In this document: positions 8,901 through 16,481 of the stretch, piece by piece
How the letters are laid out: each line of letters begins with the position of its first letter
Numbering within the stretch: position 1 is the first letter of the stretch
DNA from: an uncultured Oscillibacter sp.
GTDB lineage: Bacteria; Bacillota; Clostridia; Oscillospirales; Oscillospiraceae
Direction: 5' to 3'
DNA length: 50,190 nt
Assembly (NCBI GenBank): GCA_910588175.1
Contig: CAJUQQ010000014.1
Span: forward strand, 1-50,190
The notes under the pieces: model-generated
Told to the model about the DNA's origin: nothing
Databases searched by the model: none
What the model saw: the letters and a program-made list of their open reading frames with translations, nothing else
Translations under genes and position numbers: made by a program

Positions 8901-9750
8901 CGTCTCCGAGGTTTACGGCCCCACGCCGAAAAACACCGCCGTGAACTTCCCGGCCTCCTCCATTGCCGCCGCGGTGGCCGCCGCCACCGGCGTCACTCCC
9001 AGCGGTATCCAGCTCTTGAAGCTCCCCGCCGCCAACGTGGGCACCATTTACGTGGGCACCGGGGCCACCCCCGCCGACATCACCACGGTCTACGGCTACA
9101 ACACCGGAAACCAGCTCCTCGGCCAGCTTCGCTTCGTCCCCCAGACCGGCTACACCGGCCCGGTGGAGATTCCCTATGCCGCCGTGAACGCCAGCGGCGT
9201 CCCCATTGCCTCCGGCATGTTCTCCATGGGCGTGCTGAACGCCCGGAAGGAGTTCAAGGACATCAACGCCGCCACCTGGTGCTATAAATACGTCACCGAG
9301 CTGGCGGACGCCTCCGTCATCGACGGCTATGCCGACGGGAACTTCAAACCGGACAACACCATCACCTACGGCGCGGCCCTGAAGCTCATCATGCTGGCGG
9401 CGGGCTATTCCGAGCAGGCTCCCACCGTTCCCGGCAGCACCTTCAGCGGGTATCTTGCCAAGGCCCAGGCCGACGGCCTGGTCACCCGGAGCACCGTGGC
9501 CCTGAACGGGCCCATCACCCGTCTCCAGGTGGCCCAGCTGGCCGCCGGGGCCCTGCGGCTGGACATCAACAACCTCTCCAGCGTAAAGCCCTTTACCGAC
9601 ACCGCCGACGTCTATGTCCAGGCTTTGAACGCCGCGGGCATTGTGGAAGGCTACTTCAACAACGGCACCAGCACCTTCCGCCCCTCCAACACCCTGACCC
9701 GGGGCCAGGTCTCCGCCATTGTCTGGCGGATGCAGAATTACCGCAAATAA
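5926..9750 (+). CDS. Large S-layer-type surface protein with repeated domains and C-terminal SLH motifs
   Basis: A 1274-aa secreted protein. Residues 1-28 are a signal peptide ending AALA. Next comes a cysteine-rich segment with two CxxC pairs (HVCSKCGA, RRCTVCSE) resembling a small zinc-ribbon. Then follow about seven to eight diverged units of about 125 residues. Each opens with a strand such as VxxxVAPGG, then an (F/Y)NxVYQxLSG helix, a G-x-LY-x-G segment, WFYYS, and ends with IPFRAYY...GxLRI. Three SLH motifs (about 1105-1274) close the protein and should bind pyruvylated cell-wall polymer. GGAGG precedes the ATG by seven bases. A terminator follows. The repeat unit matches no domain I recognise. 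Confidence 0.9.
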   Translation: MNNFWKKQLPAFFLTLVMLASLAPAALADCSHTWGNWLIDRPATCGTEGRQVHVCSKCGASEVGVIPKTNVHNFVEISNQNGTLTRRCTVCSEVVSENTGNPPTSNQGRNFTISVGSTSGKYAGTEILTKVSDLFHTLTGYSSFSTIYFSNISGYGKVSHNSAQDTLWNRYTYNELSKYVYFVPSSSGSLTLSYTAEDAYGNQVSGVITLTGTPVTSNSTDIVLRVAPGGEVDLRLTRFEEAYKKLSNDSGSLRYVSFITSGNNYYNFDGMFYSGSRSLSQSDLDRYDFYASNESLGAYALDSLSFRADTRADVGDQLTITVRYHDRYTSYDGTLRIIIDKDGKQEDEVVYRVAPGSSVTFNRSDFNQVYQNLAGTSRTVSYIEFAPNDDYTYFSGDIRASGHAAFSKKTLSEEWFYYSTDRRDSYGIDDLIFQAASGAKDGDKLDIPFWAYYDRTDRVKGVLRLVIDKNGSRDTVSLNVAPGGSARLDKYAFNDVYQYLSGYSNRTITAVSFSAPDSYRNFYGALYVKNTVLRAADLAHNESWFYYSSRGGGSGDYLLEDVTFQADRDAREGDCLNIPFRAYYSNTQDDWEEGILRITVTSDANTVTYEAAPGGMISFTADDFNRVYQTMSGTNRTVKYIALEAGSDYASFAGGLYTGNVQLSRSDLTYSRTLFYNGTPTYGTYSIGSLSFRPAANAAEGSVLSMPFRAYFDASTYEQGTLKLKVASGGDIAYTVTPGKTVNFDRTKFDEFFRKSYSSSSLDYVVFDVPGTLEFPDSCGTLYTGYGTSYSSSFTRGSLQDVRFYYNASDARKGDYALNELTFAAANSFTSGKVTLRFTAYGVNGRSVEGTTVVTPSTAVSSSNLQGSVRYAVVTGTNVQINANDLARYYKSAYPTGTLQYVVLGDVPAAGALYYNYYGASSYGTAAREQLTAANRSRNLYMSPASTSEYALTELTYVPSGSNYCASIPFTAYGTNGQSVTGGILISVTNKAVSEVYGPTPKNTAVNFPASSIAAAVAAATGVTPSGIQLLKLPAANVGTIYVGTGATPADITTVYGYNTGNQLLGQLRFVPQTGYTGPVEIPYAAVNASGVPIASGMFSMGVLNARKEFKDINAATWCYKYVTELADASVIDGYADGNFKPDNTITYGAALKLIMLAAGYSEQAPTVPGSTFSGYLAKAQADGLVTRSTVALNGPITRLQVAQLAAGALRLDINNLSSVKPFTDTADVYVQALNAAGIVEGYFNNGTSTFRPSNTLTRGQVSAIVWRMQNYRK

Positions 9751-9767
9751 GCGCTTGCTTTCCACGG

Positions 9768-9798
9768 GGCCGCCCAGAATTTGGGCGGCCTCAATTTT
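9768..9798 (+). terminator. Terminator of the large SLH gene
   Basis: A 9-bp perfect stem (GGCCGCCCA) with a short loop, followed by TCAATTTT. Confidence 0.75.
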
Positions 9799-9819
9799 GT
9801 ACCAATTGCCCCGCCGCCC

Positions 9820-9848
9820 TTGAAGCCTCCCCGGCGGTGTGGTACAAT
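9820..9848 (+). promoter_or_regulatory. Promoter of the C39-like peptidase gene
   Basis: TTGAAG (9820-9825), a 17-base spacer and TACAAT (9843-9848). Confidence 0.7.
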
Positions 9849-9877
9849 GGGAGAAATATCAGCAAAGGAGATTTGCC

Positions 9878-10927
9878 ATGCGCCAACGGACCTCCGAGCA
9901 GGAGGAGCAAGCCCTGGAAGAACTGCGCCGCCTGCGGCAGTCCGGCCGCCTCTTCCCCGGAAAGAAAAAACGGCGTCCCTGGGCCCGTTATGCCGTTCTC
10001 GGCCTGCTGGCGGTGGTCTGCGTCGGCGCGGCGGAGCTGGCGGCCTGCCGCCACTTCGCCCCAGCCCTGTACGAGGAGCTGGTGGAGCCGGTGCGGGAGG
10101 TTGCCCACCAGGCCATTCAGACGGCGGGACAGGCCATGGAGGCCCTGGGCGAACACGCCGGAGCCCTGGCGGAGCGGGCGGGGGAGGCGGCCTCCTCCGC
10201 CGGGCAGGCTCTCCGGGACTGGGTGGACGAGCGGATGGAGGCGGTCACCGCCCCGCCGCCGGAGACTCCGGAAGCGGAGCCGCTGGAGGACGACTCCTCC
10301 CTGTCCCAGCCGGAGCTCCCGCCCCCCAAGGAGCTGCTGGACCCTCTGATCAGCGACATCGTGGAGCGGGACGGCCAGGAGATTCTCACCGGCGGCGGGC
10401 TGGAGGTGGTCTATTTCAACCAGACCGACGAGGCCCGGGCGGAGCAGCGCTACGGCACGGACCCTCTCTCCACCCACGGCTGCGGCCCCACCGCCATGGC
10501 CATGGCGGTGTCCTCCCTGACGGGGGAGACGGTGGACCCGGTGGACATGGCGAACCTGTGCGTGAAGCAGGGCTATTGGTGCCGGGACCACGGCTCCTAC
10601 CTGTCCATGGTGCAGGGGGTGGCGGAGACCTACGGACTGGACTGCCGGTCTCTGGACCCGGCGTCCCTGGACGAGGGGGAGCTATACACCCGTCTCTCCG
10701 GCGGAGACGTGTTTGTGGCCCTGATGACCAAGGGGCACTTCACCCGGGGCGGGCACTTTATCCTCCTCCGGGGGACCACTCTCGGCGGGGAAATCCTGGT
10801 GGCGGACCCCGCCAGCCGGGACCGGAGCCTGATTCCCTGGGATCTGTCCCTGATTTTGGGGGAGCTCTCCCCCAGCCGCCACGACGGCGCGCCGCTGTGG
10901 GTGCTGTCGAAACCCATAGAGTCCTAA
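9878..10927 (+). CDS. Membrane-anchored C39-like cysteine peptidase
   Basis: A 349-aa protein with a charged cytoplasmic N-terminus, one membrane anchor at about residues 38-58, a long helical stalk to about residue 125, an acidic proline-rich linker and a C-terminal papain-like domain of the C39_2 type. The likely catalytic residues are Cys202 in THGCGPTAMAM, His293 in GGHFILLRG and Asp310 in VADPAS. The ATG at 9878 follows AAAGGAG; upstream in-frame starts lack a site. It has its own promoter and terminator. Family members cleave peptides or act on the cell wall outside the membrane; the target is unknown. Confidence 0.85.
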   Translation: MRQRTSEQEEQALEELRRLRQSGRLFPGKKKRRPWARYAVLGLLAVVCVGAAELAACRHFAPALYEELVEPVREVAHQAIQTAGQAMEALGEHAGALAERAGEAASSAGQALRDWVDERMEAVTAPPPETPEAEPLEDDSSLSQPELPPPKELLDPLISDIVERDGQEILTGGGLEVVYFNQTDEARAEQRYGTDPLSTHGCGPTAMAMAVSSLTGETVDPVDMANLCVKQGYWCRDHGSYLSMVQGVAETYGLDCRSLDPASLDEGELYTRLSGGDVFVALMTKGHFTRGGHFILLRGTTLGGEILVADPASRDRSLIPWDLSLILGELSPSRHDGAPLWVLSKPIES

Positions 10928-10955
10928 AAAAGGCCCCCTCCTGTTGGAGGGGGCC
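10925..10955. terminator. Shared terminator between convergent genes
   Basis: A 10-bp perfect stem (GGCCCCCTCC) with a TGTT loop and six A on its left side, giving a T run on the minus strand for the fusion gene. On the plus strand the tail is T-rich but weaker. Confidence 0.8.
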
Positions 10956-10962
10956 TTGCTGT

Positions 10963-13266
10963 TTATCCTCTTTTCAAAACCTTTTTCACCTTGGCCTTCG
11001 CCTCCGGCGAGAGGACCTTCCCCGCGGCACGGACCGGCAGAGGCGGCAGGGCGCAGAACTTCCGCGCCACCTGGTCGAAGGGCTCCAGGGCATAGGCGGC
11101 GAAGAAGGCCGCCCGGTCCGCCGGCTGGACGGTGGGAGAGGCCAGCCGGGGATTCCCGGCAATCGCCCGCTCCACAGGGAAGGGCCGGCAGTTCAGCGGA
11201 AGCTGTCCGAAGATATGGCTCCCGTGGGGCGTGTTCACCAGCAGGAGGCTGACCCCGAGCTGCTGCTGCTCCGGCAGCTCGTCGGGCCGGAGGCCCCACA
11301 GGTCCCCCAGGGTGAAGTCCCCAGGCCGGTTCATACAGGCGTAGGGACAGCGGTGGCAGCAGGGCCGCAGAAACAGCGCCCGGCCGAAGGCCCTGCCGTA
11401 CTCCGTCTCGTAGAGGGGATGGGTATCCACGGTGCCGTCGTCGTAGACGGCGGTGAAGTGGCTGTTTTTCCAGCCCTCCACCTTGTTGCGGAAGCGGACG
11501 GTCTGGAGCTCCCGGCCCCGCTTTTTCTCAATATAGCGGGCCATGTCCTCCCACACGCCGGGGGAGGGCACCCCGTGGCACACCAGATCGCAGGTGGTCA
11601 GGTTCTCCGGGCGGCGGCCCAGGTAGCGATACAGCCCGTCCACCTGGCAGGGGGTGCCGGAGAAGAGGACCTGCCGGGTCTCTAAGCACTTCCGCACCTC
11701 CCGGAACACGCCCTCCAGGTCGCTCTGGACGTACTTGGCTCCCCGGAGACGCCAAAGGTCCTCCTTGCGGAAGCAGGCGGTGTGCCGAAGGTGCTGTTTC
11801 CCGTCCAGGGCCGCGCCGAACACCACGCCGCCCCCCTCCAGCACATAGTCCGCCAGAGCGGAAAACGCCCCGCCGGAGCTGGAGTCCCGCCGGATGTCCG
11901 CCTCCCGATTCCAGGCGGCGAAGGCGGCGGGAAGGGGCCGGGGCTCACGCTCCTGAAGCATGGGGCAAGTTCTGGTGCAGATGCCGCAGCGGACGCACTT
12001 CTCCAGGTCCACCTGGGGAAACGCGAAGCCCTCCCGGTCCCGGACCAGGGCAATGGCGTCCTTGGGACAGGCGGCGGCGCAGGCGGAGCAGCCGGTGCAG
12101 TGGGTCCGGTCCGCCAGAAGGGGGCCGTCCTCCCGGGGCAGGGCCGCTTCCGTTCCCTGGTAGGGCTCGTCCGCCAGGGCGGCTTTCAAATAGGCCATGG
12201 CTCCCGCCCGGGCGGCGGCCAGCCGCGCCTCCGCGGCGGCCCAGTCCGGGCGGTCCCTCAGCCCGGCGGCGTCCCCCTTGCCCACCACCCGTTCCGTCAG
12301 TCCCAGGCGGCTCAGCAGGCTGAACGTCCGGGAGCGCTCCGGCTCCTGGAGCTCCGCCGGGGCTACGGCGGTAAAGAAGGGGCGCTGGAACAAGACGGAA
12401 AACACCGTCCCGTGGAAGGAGTTGGTACAGACGTAGGCGGCGCGCTGAAACAGGCCCAAAAACTCCGCCGGGCCCGCGTCGGAAATCATCCGGGCCTTGG
12501 GGTGAAGCTTCCGCCGGGTGCCGCAGAGCTGAACCACCGGCAGTCCCGTCTCCTCCGCCAGGCGGCGGATATAGGGCTCCAGGGCCCCGGACCGGGAAAT
12601 GCCGTAGCAGAGGATATACTCCTTTTCCCGGAGCGCCGGGTCCGCCGCCAGGGCGGACCACTCCGCCGCCGTCAGCAGCAGCGTGGGGTCCAGAACCACC
12701 GCCGCCTCCCGGCCGGAGGCCTCCCGGACGATCTCCCGGCCGGAGACCTCCCGGACGGAGAGGTGGGAAAAGCCCTCCAGATAGCCCTTCAGTTCCTCCT
12801 CCATTCCCTCGGGGAGGCGGGCCACGCCGAAGGAGGGAGCGTAGGCGATCTTCCGCAGGGGGGAGAACGCGCCGAAAAACACCGGGTCGAAGCGCCGGTC
12901 CGGGAAAATGGTGGGATTCCAGATCTGGTCGCTGCCGGAGACCAGCAGGTCATAGGGCAGCTCCGCCCGGCGCAGCTCCTCCCGGCTCTCATAGCGCCGG
13001 TCCGTCAGCCGAAGGAAGGAGCGGGAAAAGTCCTCAAACCGCTGCCAGCGCCGCCGGACGGCGGGGTAGTGCAGGGCGTTGTAAGCGTCGCTGGCCGCCA
13101 GGGACGGGCTGGCCGCCGGGCGGAAGATGCGGGTATCCTGGTTGACGAAATAGTCGATGGTCTCGCACTCCCACCCCAGGGTCTCCAAGGCCCGCTGGGT
13201 GGCTGCGGCCTGGAGGATGGCCCCGTAGTGGTGGAGATGATAAAACGTAAGCAGTCCCGCTTTCAA
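10963..13266 (-). CDS. Fusion of polysaccharide pyruvyltransferase and FrhB/FdhB-type iron-sulphur protein
   Basis: A 767-aa two-part protein. Residues 1 to about 350 look like a polysaccharide pyruvyltransferase (GLLTFYHLHHYGAILQA at the start, VSGSDQIWNP, and TNSFHGTVFSVLF for the donor site). Residues 385-440 hold two 4Fe-4S motifs with cysteines at 390, 393, 396, 400 and 424, 427, 430, 434. The remainder resembles the FrhB/FdhB C-terminal domain of F420-linked hydrogenases (SGGAFSALADYVLEGGGVVFGAALD, FSGTPCQVDGLYRYL). In other gut bacteria these parts are usually separate neighbouring genes in polysaccharide clusters. The start is TTG, with AAAGGGGG upstream; KAGLLTF directly follows. No glycosyltransferases are nearby. 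Pyruvylation of cell-wall polymer for SLH anchoring is possible but unproven. Confidence 0.88.
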   Translation of the reverse strand: MKAGLLTFYHLHHYGAILQAAATQRALETLGWECETIDYFVNQDTRIFRPAASPSLAASDAYNALHYPAVRRRWQRFEDFSRSFLRLTDRRYESREELRRAELPYDLLVSGSDQIWNPTIFPDRRFDPVFFGAFSPLRKIAYAPSFGVARLPEGMEEELKGYLEGFSHLSVREVSGREIVREASGREAAVVLDPTLLLTAAEWSALAADPALREKEYILCYGISRSGALEPYIRRLAEETGLPVVQLCGTRRKLHPKARMISDAGPAEFLGLFQRAAYVCTNSFHGTVFSVLFQRPFFTAVAPAELQEPERSRTFSLLSRLGLTERVVGKGDAAGLRDRPDWAAAEARLAAARAGAMAYLKAALADEPYQGTEAALPREDGPLLADRTHCTGCSACAAACPKDAIALVRDREGFAFPQVDLEKCVRCGICTRTCPMLQEREPRPLPAAFAAWNREADIRRDSSSGGAFSALADYVLEGGGVVFGAALDGKQHLRHTACFRKEDLWRLRGAKYVQSDLEGVFREVRKCLETRQVLFSGTPCQVDGLYRYLGRRPENLTTCDLVCHGVPSPGVWEDMARYIEKKRGRELQTVRFRNKVEGWKNSHFTAVYDDGTVDTHPLYETEYGRAFGRALFLRPCCHRCPYACMNRPGDFTLGDLWGLRPDELPEQQQLGVSLLLVNTPHGSHIFGQLPLNCRPFPVERAIAGNPRLASPTVQPADRAAFFAAYALEPFDQVARKFCALPPLPVRAAGKVLSPEAKAKVKKVLKRG

Positions 13267-13292
13267 ACCAACAACCCCCTTTCACACCGCCC

Positions 13293-13769
13293 TCAGAGGG
13301 ACACGGTGTCGTCCCCGGCAATCCAGTCCGCCACCGGGATCACCTCAAACTCCGTCTCCGTCCGGCGGATGACCACCCGCTCCAGCCCCGCGTTGATGAC
13401 CAGGCGGCGGCACATGGAGCAGGAGGTGGCGTCCCCCAGCAATTCCCCGGTCTGGGCGTCCCGCCCCACCAGGTAGAGGGTACCCCCCACCATGTCCCGC
13501 CGGGCGGCGGAGATGATGGCGTTGGCCTCAGCGTGGACGCTGCGGCAGAGCTCGTAGCGCTCCCCCCGGGGAACCCGGAGGGCCTCCCGGGAGCAGTAGC
13601 CAAGCCCGGAGCAGTTGGCCCGGCCCCTGGGGGCGCCGTTGTAGCCGGTGGAGATGATCTCGTCGTTGGTCACGATGATGGCCCCGTAAACCCGCCGGAG
13701 ACAGGTGGCCCGCTCCAGAACGGTTTCGGCGATGTCCAGGTAATAGTTTTCCTTGCTGATGCGCTCCAT
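13293..13769 (-). CDS. Deoxycytidylate (dCMP) deaminase family protein
   Basis: A 158-aa zinc deaminase that should convert dCMP to dUMP for thymidylate synthesis (ComEB-like). The zinc ligands and catalytic glutamate are visible in SVHAEANAI and in TSCSMCRRLVINAG; the N-terminal part has the family's GAIIVTNDEIISTGYNGAPRG. The ATG at 13769 follows AGGGGGG; two upstream in-frame ATGs lie outside the conserved region. It is 26 bases upstream of the fusion gene and probably co-transcribed with it. Confidence 0.92.
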   Translation of the reverse strand: MERISKENYYLDIAETVLERATCLRRVYGAIIVTNDEIISTGYNGAPRGRANCSGLGYCSREALRVPRGERYELCRSVHAEANAIISAARRDMVGGTLYLVGRDAQTGELLGDATSCSMCRRLVINAGLERVVIRRTETEFEVIPVADWIAGDDTVSL

Positions 13770-13922
13770 AAACAGCCCCCCTTTTGATTTTTTCATTCTA
13801 TCATGGGGGGACAGAATTTGCAAGCCTTTGCGCCGGGAGGAGCGCGCTCCCGCGATTTATTAGGAGACGGTGGTGCAGGGGGCACGGCCCCCTCTGTCGG
13901 AAGTGCCCGTCTCCCGGAAGAC

Positions 13923-13944
13923 GGGCGGACACATAGGTCCGCCC
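13923..13944. repeat. GGGCGGAC palindromic repeat, copy 1
   Basis: GGGCGGAC, a six-base spacer and GTCCGCCC, directly left of the MITE-like element. The same palindrome occurs at 14106, 37202 and, within a terminator, 50012. Confidence 0.65.
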
Positions 13945-14106
13945 CAGGCTGTCGAAAAAGTGTTTTCGCCAGCCTGAGCAAGTTTTCAGACCTTTAAAAA
14001 AGTTCTGAAAACTTCCGATTGAAAACGAAAGGAACCCTTCCTGGGTTCCTCTCGTAACTCTCTTCCTTCCCGTTGTTGGAGTTTTTACCGTTTTTCGACA
14101 CTCTGG
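13944..14106. repeat. MITE-like element with 16-bp terminal inverted repeats
   Basis: A 163-bp element bounded by CCAGGCTGTCGAAAAA and its imperfect complement TTTTTCGACACTCTGG (14 of 16 match). Inside are an 11-bp hairpin arm pair (AAGTTTTCAGA) and a GGAACCC hairpin. Both flanks carry a GGGCGGAC...GTCCGCCC palindrome. A second copy of the right end opens the window. No coding capacity. Confidence 0.75.
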
Positions 14107-14128
14107 GGCGGACACATGGGTCCGCCCC
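14106..14128. repeat. GGGCGGAC palindromic repeat, copy 2
   Basis: The same palindrome directly right of the MITE-like element, with a slightly different loop. Confidence 0.65.
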
Positions 14129-14162
14129 TGCATGGGACACGCCCCGCCGGAGCGGAAACGCG

Positions 14163-14194
14163 AAAAGGCGAGACCACCCCAGGGCGGTCTCGCC
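14163..14194 (-). terminator. Terminator of the HAD phosphatase gene
   Basis: A 12-bp stem (GGCGAGACC-type arms, 14167-14178 and 14183-14194) with a CCAG loop; on the minus strand it is followed by TTTT. Confidence 0.75.
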
Positions 14195-14211
14195 GGTCGT
14201 ACCGGTTTGAT

Positions 14212-15093
14212 TTAAAACAGCTCCACCTGATCCGGCAGCACGTCCTCCCCCAGGTGGCGGAGCTGGTGATGGTTCTCCTCCCAAAGCCGGTCGGCGATGG
14301 CCATTTTGCGGATGATATTCTTCACCGTCCCGTCCAGGGCCGAGCCCTCCCGGTAATCCGCCGGGAAGATGAAGTCCACCCGCCGCCGGGCCAGCAACTC
14401 TTCCACGCCGGTGCGGTTTTCGGCCTGGTAAACGGCGATGGCCTGGCCGCCGTAGGCCCGCATCATCTTCATGCAGGGCACGTCGGAGAGGCCGTCCCCG
14501 ATGTAAATCATGTTGGGGAAGGGCACCCGCTTGCTGTCGTCGGGCATGGAATCGTTGAGGGTCTTGTCGTCGGAGACATCCAAAACCCCCTTGTTGATCC
14601 GGTAGACGAACTGGGTCTTGGCGGTGAAATTCACCGCCAGCTTGGGCCAGACGGGGCGGCCCATCCCGTCGTAGTAAAACTCACTGGCGTAGATCTCCCG
14701 GAACTCCCCGCTGATGGAGGACCCCTCAATGATCTCCCGCAGTCCGGAGGAAATCACATAGTGCTCCACCCGGACGCCCTGGCTCTCCCCAAAGGCGTTG
14801 ATCCGGCCGAACCAGTCCGCCACCCCGGGAAAGAACTCCACGCCCCGGCCCTTTTCCACCAGGTCCTCCCGGGTGAAGGGCCGGGCCTTCCGCTCCGCCT
14901 CCCGGAGCATCATGTACATATAGGCCAGAATTCCGTCCATCCGGTTCTGGCGGCCAAAGCCGTTGGCCTCCGCCCAGAACTCCGCCGGCGTCATGCCAAG
15001 GCTGGGGATGAAGGCGTAATTCTGCATGTCCGTGGTGCAGAGGGTCTTGTCAAAGTCGTAAAGAAACGCGATGATGGGCGCGGGCCCGTTCAT
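14212..15093 (-). CDS. HAD-superfamily phosphatase
   Basis: A 293-aa haloacid-dehalogenase-fold hydrolase. Motif I is FLYDFDKTL with the nucleophilic Asp, motif II is the ISSGLREII stretch, and motif IV is IYIGDGLSDVPCMKMM. A long cap domain lies between motifs I and II, as in phosphoserine-phosphatase-like members. The substrate is not evident. It is the last gene of the sepF-divIVA group (28 bases after divIVA) and is followed by a terminator. Confidence 0.87.
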   Translation of the reverse strand: MNGPAPIIAFLYDFDKTLCTTDMQNYAFIPSLGMTPAEFWAEANGFGRQNRMDGILAYMYMMLREAERKARPFTREDLVEKGRGVEFFPGVADWFGRINAFGESQGVRVEHYVISSGLREIIEGSSISGEFREIYASEFYYDGMGRPVWPKLAVNFTAKTQFVYRINKGVLDVSDDKTLNDSMPDDSKRVPFPNMIYIGDGLSDVPCMKMMRAYGGQAIAVYQAENRTGVEELLARRRVDFIFPADYREGSALDGTVKNIIRKMAIADRLWEENHHQLRHLGEDVLPDQVELF

Positions 15094-15121
15094 GGCCGCT
15101 CCCCCTCTCTCAGCGGGCGGA

Positions 15122-15850
15122 TCAGTCCGCCTCGCTGCGGTAATTGGGGCCGAATTTCAGTTCGTTGATGTTCACCCGCCGGGTGGCGCTGAGGTCGTCG
15201 TCCCGCAGCTCCTCCGCCGCCGCCAGGGTGTCCAGCAGCTTCTCCGCCGAGGGGGCGGGAGCGGCCTGATGGGCGGCCTCCACGACGGCGGGCTCCGGTT
15301 CGGGCTCCGGCTCGGGAATGGGGGGAGCGGCGGCCTCGGCAGCGGAGAGGATCGTCTCCTCGATCTCCTCCGTCATGCCGGCGGGCTCCTCCTCCACCGG
15401 GGGAAGGACCGGGAACTCCTCCAGGAACTTCAGCTCCTTCTCGCACAGGGCCCGGGTCTCGGCGACAAAGCGCTGAATCTCCTCCTGCCCCTGCCGCAGG
15501 CGCTTGTCGTACCGCTCCGCCTCCTGGCGGAAGCCGTCCAGCTGTTCCCGGGCGGCGTCCTCCGCCTGCCGGAGGATGGTATCCCGCTTCTCCTCCGCCT
15601 CCTGGATGATGGAGTCCGCCATCCGCTGGGCGGTGAGGAGGGTGGCCCGCATGGAATCCTCCGTGGCCCGGTACTCCTCCACCTTTTCCACCAGGACCTT
15701 CATCTTGGCCTTCAAGGAGGCGTTCTCCTTGTAGAGGGACGTGTAGTCTTCGGTGAGCTCGTCCAGAAACTCGTCCACCATGGTCATGTTGTAGCCGCCC
15801 ATCATCGTCTTGGTGAAAGAGCGGGCGGAAACCTCCTGCGGTGTCAGCAT
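15122..15850 (-). CDS. DivIVA-domain cell-division/polarity protein
   Basis: A 242-aa protein with the DivIVA membrane-binding start (MLTPQEVSARSFTKTMMGGYNMTMVDEFLD), followed by a coiled coil to about residue 165 and an acidic proline-rich tail with alternating PEPE. DivIVA proteins gather at curved membrane at poles and septa. The ATG at 15850 begins the conserved domain and has GGAGG ten bases upstream. Position next to sepF and yggS supports a role in division. Confidence 0.9.
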   Translation of the reverse strand: MLTPQEVSARSFTKTMMGGYNMTMVDEFLDELTEDYTSLYKENASLKAKMKVLVEKVEEYRATEDSMRATLLTAQRMADSIIQEAEEKRDTILRQAEDAAREQLDGFRQEAERYDKRLRQGQEEIQRFVAETRALCEKELKFLEEFPVLPPVEEEPAGMTEEIEETILSAAEAAAPPIPEPEPEPEPAVVEAAHQAAPAPSAEKLLDTLAAAEELRDDDLSATRRVNINELKFGPNYRSEAD

Positions 15851-16021
15851 AGTCGCATATCCTCCCCAGCGTGCCAGTCCCAATATTACTTCCGGGCGAA
15901 AAGGCCGGAAGCAATCTGTTCCATCTTTTGCGGCTGCCGCCGTTCGCGGCGGCGGGCGTAACGGTTCCAAGCAAATCTGTCATTTCCGAACGCTTCATCC
16001 GGAAACCGTATCTGTCCGGAA

Positions 16022-16459
16022 TCAGAAATACAGCCCGTTGTTCTCCAGCTCGTCGATCAGGTCCCCCTCGATGTCCACATGGTAGGGGGTGATGATGTAG
16101 GTATTGGCGGCCACCTTTTTGATCTTGCCCTCCCCGGCGTAGGCCACGCCGGACAAAAAGTCGATCAGCCGCCGGGCCACGTCCTTGTTGGTGGACTCCA
16201 GGTTCAAAACCACCGTCCGCTTGTCCTTCAGCTGGTCGGCGATCTCCGAGGCGTTCTCGAACCGCTCCGGCTTCACCAGGATGACTTTCAGCTGCGTAGT
16301 GGCGTGAATGTTCACCACCTTGCTTCTCCGGTCGTCGCCCCGGGGCCGGCGCTCCTCAAACATGTCCCGGTCTTGGAGCTCGTCGTCGAACATGCCGGGG
16401 TCTTCGTCCTCATCCTCGTAGGGATGGGTCAGTTTTTTTAATTCGTCCAGGATACTCAT
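16022..16459 (-). CDS. sepF: SepF cell-division protein
   Basis: A 145-aa protein that links FtsZ filaments to the membrane at the septum. The N-terminal MSILDELKKLTHPYE resembles the membrane-binding helix; an acidic linker follows; the C-terminal DUF552 domain has VVLNLESTNKDVARRLIDFLSGVAYAGEGKI. The ATG at 16459 has GGGAGG seven bases upstream. It lies 22 bases after yggS, the usual order in Firmicutes. Confidence 0.94.
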   Translation of the reverse strand: MSILDELKKLTHPYEDEDEDPGMFDDELQDRDMFEERRPRGDDRRSKVVNIHATTQLKVILVKPERFENASEIADQLKDKRTVVLNLESTNKDVARRLIDFLSGVAYAGEGKIKKVAANTYIITPYHVDIEGDLIDELENNGLYF

Positions 16460-16481
16460 TCCCGTACCTCCCGTAATGATC

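Noticed and set aside
5824..9765. 1313-aa open frame opposite the large SLH gene
   Set aside because: Glycine- and valine-rich composition without motifs; the plus-strand frame has a signal peptide, repeats and SLH domains.
13801..14284. Several short open frames around the MITE-like element
   Set aside because: They translate repeat and palindrome sequence (for example GADLCVRP from the GGGCGGAC hairpin) and have no ribosome sites.
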